Shown here piece by piece: positions 58,105 through 64,000 of a stretch of 64,000 bases of DNA. Under the pieces are notes generated by a model. It ran no database searches and had not been told where the DNA came from. It saw only the letters and a list, made by a program, of their open reading frames with translations. This DNA comes from DATLGB01 sp963726825 (GTDB taxonomy: Bacteria > Actinomycetota > Thermoleophilia > Solirubrobacterales > Solirubrobacteraceae). Position numbers and translations under genes: made by a program. The stretch covers positions 806,001-870,000 of the forward strand of contig CAVSDT010000002.1 in assembly GCA_963726825.1 (NCBI GenBank), written 5' to 3'. The number at the start of each line of letters is the position of its first letter. The first letter of the stretch is position 1.

Positions 58105-58825
58105 GGACGACGCCGCCCCGGTCGGTCTGGGCGCGGCCGCCGCGGGCGAGGGCGATGAGCGCGGGCCGATGGGTAGCCGGATCCTCGTCGAGCAGCTCGC
58201 GAGGCGTGCGGTCGCCGAGCTGCGCGGCGCGCGCGTCGAACCACAGCAGCACGCCGCGGGGGGTCATCGACCCCGCGAGCTCGGCGACGAGCTGGCCGAC
58301 GAGCGTCACGCGAGCCGGGTTCTTGCGGACCTGGCCGACCGCGCCCTTGCGGTAGTTGCCGACCATCCGCGCCGAGGTGCCGAGCAGCTCGGCGACCGCG
58401 GCGACGGGCACGTCGGCGAGGGCGTCGGCGACGAACGGCGCCGCGAGCTCCGGCTGGTCCATGTCGTTGTGCAGCAGCTGGCGGACCATCGCCCGCAGGA
58501 CGGCGAGCATCCGTTGCAGGACCTCGCGGACGGCCCAGCCCGCGTCCGTCGCGTCGGGGTCGGCGTCGATCGCGTCCCGCAGGTCCTCCACGAGCAGCAG
58601 GAGCTCCGTCGTGAGGTCGTGGGCGCGCCACGCGGGGGAGGCGGCGAGGCTCTTGACCGCCGCGCGCACCTGCTCGAAGAAGGCCGCCCGCCGCGCGAGC
58701 CGCGCCGCCCGCGGATCGCCGTCGCCTCCCGGCGACAGCTGGCCCAGCACCTCGTCCGCGAGCAGCTCGGCGCGCGCACGCAGCTGCTCGGCGGTGCTGG
58801 GCGGCTCGAGGACGGCAGCGGTCAC
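58079..58825 (-). CDS. Xre/MbcA/ParS-type antitoxin with long N-terminal region
   Basis: A 248-residue antitoxin. The DNA-binding part (VPVAAVAELLGTSARMVGNY, then RKGAVGQVRKNPARVTLVGQ) is followed by the toxin-binding DUF2384-like end (GVLLWFDARAAQLGDRTPRE, then LLDEDPATHRPALIALARGG). Typical antitoxins of this class are around 120-170 residues. Here about 100 additional N-terminal residues are helical (EQLRARAELLADEVLGQL and following). The GTG start lies 7 nt behind a TAGGCT box, so the operon mRNA may be leaderless and autorepressed there. Confidence 0.85.
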   Translation of the reverse strand: MTAAVLEPPSTAEQLRARAELLADEVLGQLSPGGDGDPRAARLARRAAFFEQVRAAVKSLAASPAWRAHDLTTELLLLVEDLRDAIDADPDATDAGWAVREVLQRMLAVLRAMVRQLLHNDMDQPELAAPFVADALADVPVAAVAELLGTSARMVGNYRKGAVGQVRKNPARVTLVGQLVAELAGSMTPRGVLLWFDARAAQLGDRTPRELLDEDPATHRPALIALARGGRAQTDRGGVVLGALDQAA

Positions 58826-58832
58826 GAGTGAC

Positions 58833-58838
58833 AGCCTA
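58833..58838 (-). promoter_or_regulatory. -10 box of leaderless promoter (RES/Xre operon)
   Basis: TAGGCT ends 7 nt before the GTG of the antitoxin gene, with no ribosome-binding sequence between. Confidence 0.5.
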
Positions 58839-58882
58839 CCCGAACGGTCCGACGGACTTCCTGCTCAGGGAAGCAGACAGGA

Positions 58883-59266
58883 TCAGGCGCCGCGGGCGAA
58901 CGCCACCAGGTCGGCGACCCGCCACACCCGGACGCCGTCGGCGCGGGCGGCGTCGGCCAGCCGCCGGTCCTCCGTCACGAGCACGTCGGCCCGCTCGAGC
59001 GCGGTGTCGAGGATCGCCGCGTCGGCGGCGTGACGCTGGAGGCCGGCCGCGGGGACCCAGCCGACGGCGGGGACCGCCTCACGCGGGATCGCGCGCTGCA
59101 TCCGCTTGCGGCGCGCCGGGTCGGGGACCGCGGCCAGCTGCGCCTCCTGCACCGGGGTGCTCAGCAGGACGAGGCGGCGGCGGCCGACGGCGGCGCGCAC
59201 GGCCTCCAGGCCGTCCGGGTCGGCCTCCAGCGCGTCGAACACCATCGTGTCGAGCATCGCCTTCAT
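58883..59266 (-). CDS. PIN-domain protein
   Basis: A 127-residue PIN-fold nuclease-like protein. Acidic residues lie where expected: the Asp of MLDTMVFDAL, the Glu of TPVQEAQLAAV, the Asp of HAADAAILDTALERA and the acidic pair in LVTEDRRLADAARADGVRVW. Such proteins are often VapC-type RNases, but no VapB-like antitoxin gene adjoins it. The ATG used is 23 bp after the stop of the pyrophosphatase gene, so the two may be co-transcribed. It could be a solitary PIN RNase or a pyrophosphatase-linked accessory. Confidence 0.75.
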   Translation of the reverse strand: MKAMLDTMVFDALEADPDGLEAVRAAVGRRRLVLLSTPVQEAQLAAVPDPARRKRMQRAIPREAVPAVGWVPAAGLQRHAADAAILDTALERADVLVTEDRRLADAARADGVRVWRVADLVAFARGA

Positions 59267-59289
59267 CGCAGCGGCCCCGTGCCCCGGGC

Positions 59290-60918
59290 CTAGAAGACGG
59301 CGAGGAGCTTCGGCGCGAGCTGCTTCTTGCGGCTCATCACGCCCGGGAGGGCCCACGTGCCGTCCTCCTCGGGGTCGCCGAGCGCCTTGGCGACCCGCGC
59401 GTCGTCGCCCGAGACGAGCAGGGTGGAGTCCTTCGCCGCGATGTCGGTGACCATCAGCGCCATGGCCACGTAGCCGCGGCGCTCGCGCACGTCGTCCATC
59501 GCCTCCTGCAGCTCGTCCTTGCGCTCGAGCGCCGCGTCCCCGACGACCTCGATCTGCGCGATGCAGAGGGTCTTGCCGTCGTCGGCGTCGTAGTGCTTGG
59601 CGTCGCGCACGACGACGTCTGCGGCGGGCACGTCGCTGATGTCGGTGGTCGCCTCGAACATCTCGCGGCCGTACTCCTCCGCGTCGAGCTCGAGCACGTC
59701 CTCCAGCCAGGAGACGACCTCGTGGTCGCGCTCGGTGGTGGTGGGGGAGTTCAGGATCACCGTGTCCGACAGGACCGCCGACAGCAGCAGCAGCGCGATC
59801 GGTCCGTCGGGCTCGAGGCCGTGGAAGCGATAGCGCTCGAGCACGAGCGTCGCGGTCGAGCCGACCGGGTCGAAGATCGCCCGCACGGGGTTGGCGGTCT
59901 CGATCGAGCCGATGTGGTGGTGGTCGAGGATCTCGACGATCTCGGCCTCCTCGATCCCAGGGACGCTCTGGCCCGGCTCGGCGTGGTCGACGAGGATCAC
60001 GCGGCGTCGCTGGGGCGACACGAGGGCCGAGCGCGACACGAGGCCGACCGGCTTGCCCGTCGTGTCGACCGCCACGGCGGCCCGGTAGTGGACGTCCTTG
60101 ACCGACTCGGCGATGTCGTCGAGCAGGTCGTCGGGGCGGACGGTCAGCGGATCCGTCTCGAGCACCGCCGTGCACGGGGCGGCGAGGGTGATCATGCGGC
60201 CGGTCACGTAGGAGTCCAGCGGCGACGCGATCACGGAGATGCCGGCCTCGCGGGCGAGCTCGAGGGTCTCGGGCTCCGGGGTGCAGCCGTTGGACACGAC
60301 GATCATCGCGACGCCGTGCTCGATCGCGCGGCGCTGCATGTCGTCGCGGTCGCCGATCACCACCACGTCGCCGGACTCGACGCCCGTCGGCGCGTCGACG
60401 GAGCGGGCCAGCACCCAGACGCGGCCGGCGATCGGCTCGCCCGCGTCGTGGAGGGCCTCGCCCTCGAGGACGTCGACGATCGCGGCGACCTCGGTCGGCG
60501 TGTCGACCAGGCTCGAGGCCTCGCGGGACTCGCGGATGTAGCGATGGGCCAGGGCGCGCTCGGTGACGACCCCGGCGAGCTTGCCGTCGGCGTCGAGCAC
60601 GGGCACGACGTCGGTGTCCTCGCGGGCCATCGTGAGGCCGACCTGACGGACGGGCTCCTCGTGGCCGGCGCGCGCGAAGTCGTGCGTCATCACGTCGCGG
60701 GCGCGGAGGTTGATGTGCGCGAGGAAGCGGGGCTCGGGGGCGCCGGAGCGGTCCATCACCCAGCGGGTCTGGGTCGAGAGCTCCCCGAGGCGGACGGGGA
60801 TGTGCTCGTCGTCGGGCGCGACGCGGTTGAGCAGCTCGGCGTACCCGACGGCGGCGGCGATCGAATCGGTGTCCGGGTTCTGGTGACCCGTGACGTAGAC
60901 GCGGCTCGGACGGGGCAT
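59290..60918 (-). CDS. CBS/DRTGG-containing manganese-dependent inorganic pyrophosphatase (family II)
   Basis: A 542-residue DHH-family pyrophosphatase hydrolysing PPi. The catalytic domain is split. VTGHQNPDTDSIAAAVGYA gives the first metal ligands, and ILDHHHIGSIE is the DHH motif. Inserted between them are a CBS motif (ARDVMTHDF and on), a DRTGG-like domain (GDVVVIGDRDDMQRRAIEHG) and a second CBS motif (DVHYRAAVAVDTTGKPVGLV). Such inserts bind adenine nucleotides and regulate activity in CBS-PPases. A C-terminal DHHA2 domain ends in a basic LAPKLLAVF. It is divergent from the VOC dioxygenase gene. Confidence 0.92.
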   Translation of the reverse strand: MPRPSRVYVTGHQNPDTDSIAAAVGYAELLNRVAPDDEHIPVRLGELSTQTRWVMDRSGAPEPRFLAHINLRARDVMTHDFARAGHEEPVRQVGLTMAREDTDVVPVLDADGKLAGVVTERALAHRYIRESREASSLVDTPTEVAAIVDVLEGEALHDAGEPIAGRVWVLARSVDAPTGVESGDVVVIGDRDDMQRRAIEHGVAMIVVSNGCTPEPETLELAREAGISVIASPLDSYVTGRMITLAAPCTAVLETDPLTVRPDDLLDDIAESVKDVHYRAAVAVDTTGKPVGLVSRSALVSPQRRRVILVDHAEPGQSVPGIEEAEIVEILDHHHIGSIETANPVRAIFDPVGSTATLVLERYRFHGLEPDGPIALLLLSAVLSDTVILNSPTTTERDHEVVSWLEDVLELDAEEYGREMFEATTDISDVPAADVVVRDAKHYDADDGKTLCIAQIEVVGDAALERKDELQEAMDDVRERRGYVAMALMVTDIAAKDSTLLVSGDDARVAKALGDPEEDGTWALPGVMSRKKQLAPKLLAVF

Positions 60919-60927
60919 CAGCGCCAG

Positions 60928-60933
60928 AAGCTA
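60928..60933 (-). promoter_or_regulatory. -10 box of near-leaderless promoter (pyrophosphatase)
   Basis: TAGCTT lies 9 nt before the ATG. The palindrome of the divergent VOC promoter begins 12 bp further upstream. Confidence 0.4.
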
Positions 60934-60945
60934 GGCGACCGGCGA

Positions 60946-60967
60946 GATGCTTGCTCAAGCAAGTATC
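60946..60967. promoter_or_regulatory. palindromic operator overlapping the VOC gene promoter
   Basis: The core CTTGCT-CA-AGCAAG is extended by GAT on the left and ATC on the right, giving 22 bp with one mismatched pair. It overlaps the TATCAT -10 box (60964-60969), and that box ends 6 nt before the ATG of the dioxygenase gene. The size and symmetry fit a MarR- or TetR-type repressor. No regulator gene adjoins it. Confidence 0.65.
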
Positions 60968-60975
60968 ATCGAGGC

Positions 60976-61854
60976 ATGTCGACCCCGCCGCCGACCGCGA
61001 CCCTCCCGGCCACCCTGGCCCTGGGCGCGACCCACCTCACCGTCCGCGACCTCGACCGCGCCGTCGCCTGGTACCAGGAGGCCCTCGGGCTGCGCGTGCA
61101 CGACCACGAGCCGGACCTCGCCCGCCTGGGCGACGGGGAGACGGTGACCGTCGTGCTGCACGAGGACGCGCAGGCGCGGCCCGCCGGGCGCACCGCCGGC
61201 CTCTACCACTACGCCCTCCTGTACCCGACCCGCGCCGAGCTGGCCCGCGCGGCCGTCCGCCTCGCCAGCACCCGCACGCCGATCCAGGGCGCGTCGACGC
61301 ACGCCACCCACGAGGCGATCTACCTCGCGGACGCCGACGGGAACGGGATCGAGCTGGCGGCCGACTTCCCGCGTGCGGCGTGGGGGACGCTGGAGGACGA
61401 GATGCGCCGTGGCGGCCCGCAGCCCCTGGACCTCGAGGGCCTGGTCGCCGACATCGCGGGGGAGGCGCCCACGGCCCGGGTCGGCACCGGCCTGCGCACC
61501 GGCCACCTGCATCTCCACGTCGGGTCGATCGCCGACGGCCTCGCCTTCTACCGCGACGTGATCGGCCTCGAGGTGCAGGCCGAGCTCCCGAGCGCGGTGT
61601 TCGCCTCCGCGGGCGGCTACCACCACCACCTCGGGTTCAACGTCTGGCGGGGGGAGGGCGTGGCGCCCGTCCCGCCGCACGTGGCCGGCCTGCGGGAGTG
61701 GACGATGCTGCTCGGCGGGGGCGACCTGGATGCCGTGCGGGCCCGCGTCGAGGCCGCCGGGATCGCCGCCGAGCCGCTCGAGGACGGCTTCGCGGTCGCC
61801 GATCCGTGGGGCATGCGCCTCGCGATCCGCGTCCCAGCCCCGCAGGTCCGCTGA
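60976..61854 (+). CDS. VOC-family dioxygenase (catechol 2,3-dioxygenase/CatE-like)
   Basis: A 292-residue protein with two vicinal-oxygen-chelate modules. The first contains THLTVRDLDRAVAWYQEALG and the second HLHLHVGSIADGLAFYRDVIG. Metal-ligand positions are filled by HYALLYP, with GIELAAD at the end of module 1, and YHHHLGFNVWRGEG in module 2. It is closest to the CatE/YfiE-type ring-cleavage group or thiol-dependent relatives. The TATCAT box ends 6 nt before the ATG, and a GAGG lies too close to help, so the message is probably leaderless. The palindrome over the promoter suggests induction by a phenolic or electrophile. Confidence 0.88.
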   Translation: MSTPPPTATLPATLALGATHLTVRDLDRAVAWYQEALGLRVHDHEPDLARLGDGETVTVVLHEDAQARPAGRTAGLYHYALLYPTRAELARAAVRLASTRTPIQGASTHATHEAIYLADADGNGIELAADFPRAAWGTLEDEMRRGGPQPLDLEGLVADIAGEAPTARVGTGLRTGHLHLHVGSIADGLAFYRDVIGLEVQAELPSAVFASAGGYHHHLGFNVWRGEGVAPVPPHVAGLREWTMLLGGGDLDAVRARVEAAGIAAEPLEDGFAVADPWGMRLAIRVPAPQVR

Positions 61855-61885
61855 CGGCCCGCGCCGTGCGGCATGATGGGGGCCG

Positions 61886-62578
61886 ATGACCTCGACCCCG
61901 CCGCCCGGTCCCGCCGGCACTCGCCTGACGCTGGAGCTCGCCGAACCGACCGGCATGCGCCGGCTGCTCAGCCGGCGCGGGCCCCACACCGTCACCATGA
62001 CGCCGGAGGAGATCGTCGTGGAGCACGCCGCCACGCTGAAGGCGCCGCTGCGCTTCGCGCCCGGCGCGGTGACCGCCGCGACGGTCGATGCCGGCCCGGC
62101 CGATCCGACCCGCGGGGCCGGTGGGCGCTTCCCGATCCTCCACCGGCTGACCGCCGACCGGGTGATCCCGCGCGAGGAGGGCATCGACGGCTGGCTGTGG
62201 ACCGCCAAGGACGGCTCCGCGTGCGCCGTCCTGGGCGCCGACGCCCCGAACGTCGCGCTCCTGTTCTCGCCGCCGCTGACCGGTGATCGGGTCACGACCG
62301 CCTTCCACCCGGCCGAGCTCGCCGAGCTCGCGAAGCGGTCCCCGCACGGCGAGCCGGCGGCCGTCGGGCTGCTGCTGCGCGTGGTCGACACGGACGCCGC
62401 GACGCAGGCGCTCAGCCGGTTCGGCATGCTCAAGGACGTGACCGATCGCGACGTCCCGCCCGCTCAGCGGCGCCACCTGCCCGGCGACCGGCAGGCCGAC
62501 CCGGACCTGGGCGCCGATCACGCCGCGGGGCCGGACCGCGCCAAGGGCTCCGTGCCGCCCCCGGGGATGGGCGCATGA
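61886..62578 (+). CDS. hypothetical protein, 230 residues
   Basis: No family recognised. The N-terminal 140 residues look like a beta-rich module that could be a PH-like fold (SRRGPHTVTMTPEEIVVEHA, then APLRFAPGAVTAATVDAGPA). A helical piece follows (HPAELAELAKRSPHGEP, then VVDTDAATQALSRFGMLK), and the tail is a disordered Pro/Asp-rich segment. It has no signal peptide or membrane span. A possible CATGAT box ends 8 nt before the ATG. Its stop overlaps the next small gene (ATGA), so the two are probably functionally linked. Confidence 0.65.
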   Translation: MTSTPPPGPAGTRLTLELAEPTGMRRLLSRRGPHTVTMTPEEIVVEHAATLKAPLRFAPGAVTAATVDAGPADPTRGAGGRFPILHRLTADRVIPREEGIDGWLWTAKDGSACAVLGADAPNVALLFSPPLTGDRVTTAFHPAELAELAKRSPHGEPAAVGLLLRVVDTDAATQALSRFGMLKDVTDRDVPPAQRRHLPGDRQADPDLGADHAAGPDRAKGSVPPPGMGA

Positions 62579-62730
62579 GCACCACCGAGCCCCAGCCCTG
62601 CAGCCCGTGCCGCGGCACGGGCAAGGTCATCTCCAACAAGGGCGGCGACGCCCATGACGTCACCTGCCCGTGGTGCGGCGGGACCGGCGTGCGCCCGGCG
62701 GCACCCCCGCCGGGCGAGGACAACGACTGA
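62575..62730 (+). CDS. 51-residue double CXXCXGTG zinc-ribbon protein
   Basis: A small protein with two DnaJ-type half motifs, CSPCRGTGKV and CPWCGGTGVR, spaced 16 residues apart, which together can hold one zinc ion. Pro-rich ends flank the ribbon (MSTTEPQP and APPPGEDND). It has no J-domain, so it is not a DnaJ. Similar mini-proteins may act as zinc-binding adaptors. It overlaps the preceding hypothetical gene by 4 bp (ATGA), which supports expression. The role is unknown. Confidence 0.7.
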   Translation: MSTTEPQPCSPCRGTGKVISNKGGDAHDVTCPWCGGTGVRPAAPPPGEDND

Positions 62731-62733
62731 CCG

Positions 62734-63132
62734 CTAGCCGCTGACGCGGAGCGCGCCGACGCGCTCGCCCGTCCCGACCAGCACGATCGGGTAGGTCCCC
62801 GGCCGGGCCGGGAGCAGATCGAAGACGGCGGGCAGATCGGGGGAGATCTGCGCGAAGAGGTCCAGGCCCGCGAGCTCGACCACGTCGGCGGCGTCGGCGC
62901 CCTTGACGGTCACGCGCGCCTGGCGGTCGACCTGCACGCGCAGCGTCTGCGAGCGGGCGGCGCCGATGCGCAGGGTCCGCTCGAGCTCCGGCTCGGCGGC
63001 CGCGACCTCCTCGGTGGCCGGCGGGTCCGCGGCGCGCGGCGACGTGGCGGGACGGGAGGCCACGCCCGCCCCCACGGCCAGCAGGAGGAGGACCACGGCA
63101 AGGGCCACGAGCGCCCGGCGGGACTGCAACAT
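62734..63132 (-). CDS. membrane-anchored protein with cupredoxin-like domain
   Basis: A 132-residue protein with one N-terminal span (LVALAVVLLLLAVGAGVA), a short linker rich in Pro/Ala/Glu, then about 75 residues of alternating strands ending in DLLPARPGTYPIVLVGTGER, then VGALRVSG. The strand order resembles a cupredoxin fold, but His/Cys/Met copper ligands are missing, so it probably does not bind copper. The ATG is 7 nt after a TACGCT box; the in-frame ATG 31 codons upstream is less likely. It is divergent from the prepilin-like gene. Confidence 0.65.
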   Translation of the reverse strand: MLQSRRALVALAVVLLLLAVGAGVASRPATSPRAADPPATEEVAAAEPELERTLRIGAARSQTLRVQVDRQARVTVKGADAADVVELAGLDLFAQISPDLPAVFDLLPARPGTYPIVLVGTGERVGALRVSG

Positions 63133-63139
63133 GCCCTTC

Positions 63140-63145
63140 AGCGTA
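63140..63145 (-). promoter_or_regulatory. -10 box of leaderless promoter (62734 gene)
   Basis: TACGCT ends 7 nt before the ATG of the membrane-anchored protein gene. Confidence 0.45.
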
Positions 63146-63192
63146 CGCCCGTGGGGTTCAAGCCGGGGGTGCCGGACGCCGAAGTCATCCCC

Positions 63193-64000
63193 ATGTTCCG
63201 AGGCAGGGCCGCAGGCGGCGAACACGGCGCGGCGCTGCTCGAGGTGATCGTCAGCGCCGTCGTGCTGCTGATCGCCACGGGTGCGACGCTGGCGGTCCTC
63301 GACGGCTCCGCGCGCTCGTCCGGGGTCAGCCGCGATCGCCTCGTCGCCTCCGACCTGGCCGAGCAGGAGCTCGAGCGCCTGCGCGGCGTCTCGGTGCGCA
63401 CGCTCGACGGCTACACGACGACGGTGCGGACCGTCACGGTGGGCCAGCTCGGCTACACGATCGAGACCGCCGTCAAGTCCGTCAACGACCTCGGCAGCGG
63501 GGCCTCGACGTGCACCAGCGGCACGGACAAGACGGCGGACTACTTCCTGCTCACGGTGACGGTGAACCGCAGCGCGGGGACCGGCACCCGCCCGGTCGTG
63601 CTGCGCTCCCTCCTGGCGCCGAAGAGCAGCACGACGGGCTACAAGGGGACGCTGTCGGTGCCGTTCGAGGACCGCAACGGCACACCGGTCCCGGGCATGG
63701 TGGTCAGCGCCACCGGCCCGTCCTCGGGCAGCGCGACCTCCGGCGGGTCAGGCTGCGCGGTGTTCAGCTACTACCCGCCCGGCACCTACGCCCTCAGCTA
63801 CAACCGCACCGGCTGGGTGACCCCGGCGGGGCAGACGGGCGCGGTGACCACGAGCGGCATCGTCTCGATCGGGCAGACCAACATCACCGGTGTCCAGCGC
63901 TACGACCAGGCGGGCCGGGTCGACGCCACGGTGCGCACGAAGGCGGCGCCCGGCGCGGGACTGACGAGCGCGAAGGCCGCGACGCTGTCGCTCTCGACCA
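63193..64000 (+). CDS. prepilin-like (type IV pilin/pseudopilin) protein, 3' end outside window
   Basis: About 269 residues are visible. The N-terminus MFRGRAAGGEHG is followed by AALLEVIVSAVVLLIATGAT, a classic prepilin: a short basic leader, cleavage after Gly, Glu at position 5 of the mature chain and a hydrophobic helix. DLAEQELERLRGV follows as the rest of the pilin helix. Beyond it lie beta-rich sequence and a Pro/Gly/Ser-rich region with a carboxypeptidase-regulatory-like motif (VPFEDRNGTPVPGMVVSATG). It is longer than a major pilin, so a minor pilin or adhesin-type pseudopilin is likely. It probably works with the PilB/PilT/PilC machinery encoded 7 kb to the left. Confidence 0.82.
   Translation, partial: MFRGRAAGGEHGAALLEVIVSAVVLLIATGATLAVLDGSARSSGVSRDRLVASDLAEQELERLRGVSVRTLDGYTTTVRTVTVGQLGYTIETAVKSVNDLGSGASTCTSGTDKTADYFLLTVTVNRSAGTGTRPVVLRSLLAPKSSTTGYKGTLSVPFEDRNGTPVPGMVVSATGPSSGSATSGGSGCAVFSYYPPGTYALSYNRTGWVTPAGQTGAVTTSGIVSIGQTNITGVQRYDQAGRVDATVRTKAAPGAGLTSAKAATLSLST

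Noticed and set aside
58828..60972. Plus-strand open frame running into the VOC dioxygenase
   Set aside because: It is antisense to the PIN and pyrophosphatase genes with shadow-type composition. The dioxygenase begins at its own ATG behind a promoter.

Overview
The window is very GC-rich (well over 70 % by eye) and carries actinobacterial gene content. Gene neighbourhoods and protein style point to the class Thermoleophilia (Solirubrobacterales: Conexibacter, Solirubrobacter, Patulibacter or relatives). The pointers are the run alaS-ruvX-mltG-aroE-pilB-pilT-pilC, secreted proteins with Arg-rich tails, and an MBL hydrolase-hisS-aspS string. The genus is inferred from recognition, not from a search. 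Genes are tightly packed, with many ATGA/GTGA start-stop overlaps and no gene-free stretch over about 300 bases. There is one tRNA gene (Met, CAT), no rRNA, no CRISPR array and no insertion sequence.

Layout. (1) 1-9.4 kb: one catabolic operon with a class III aminotransferase, class II aldolase, PfkB kinase, TetR regulator, a five-gene oligopeptide-type ABC importer and a phosphotriesterase-family hydrolase. The substrate is unknown. (2) 9.4-19.9 kb: YihY membrane protein, short-chain dehydrogenase, aldehyde dehydrogenase, GT-C glycosyltransferase, a rifamycin phosphotransferase homologue preceded by an element matching the rifamycin-associated element, a CPA1 antiporter, a DUF2254 protein and a 50-residue membrane peptide. 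(3) 20-32.3 kb: tRNA-Met, secreted beta-helix protein, MDR-type reductase, dicarboxylate symporter, a split ABC-2 exporter around a PKD lipoprotein, apolipoprotein N-acyltransferase and a secreted beta-propeller. (4) 32.4-35.8 kb: a circularly permuted ATP-grasp / alpha-E / transglutaminase-like trio. (5) 35.8-44.6 kb: quinone-oxidoreductase-like gene and ftcD, divergent around a 46-bp palindromic element, then MBL hydrolase, hisS, aspS, an unusual IscU-like/MnmA fusion and DedA. (6) 44.7-56.4 kb: alaS, ruvX, a PAS protein, mltG, aroE and type IV pilus genes pilB, pilT and pilC. (7) 56.4-64 kb: a small metal-type cassette (N-terminally truncated MerR, YnfA, small CCSF protein), a RES/Xre toxin-antitoxin pair, a PIN protein, a CBS-type family II pyrophosphatase, a VOC dioxygenase, small proteins and the start of a prepilin-like gene.

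How the genes work together. The first operon looks like uptake plus phosphorylation, cleavage and transamination of one small substrate under its own TetR regulator. The 44.7-56.4 kb genes form one long, largely overlapping transcription unit joining tRNA charging, cell-wall cleavage, shikimate synthesis and pilus motors. Many transcription units start with a TANNNT-like box only 6-9 nt before the start codon, so leaderless mRNAs appear common. The most promising leads are the rph gene with its upstream element, the IscU-like/MnmA fusion lacking the third scaffold cysteine, the palindromic element between the oxidoreductase gene and ftcD, and the MerR remnant facing an intact MerR-type promoter.
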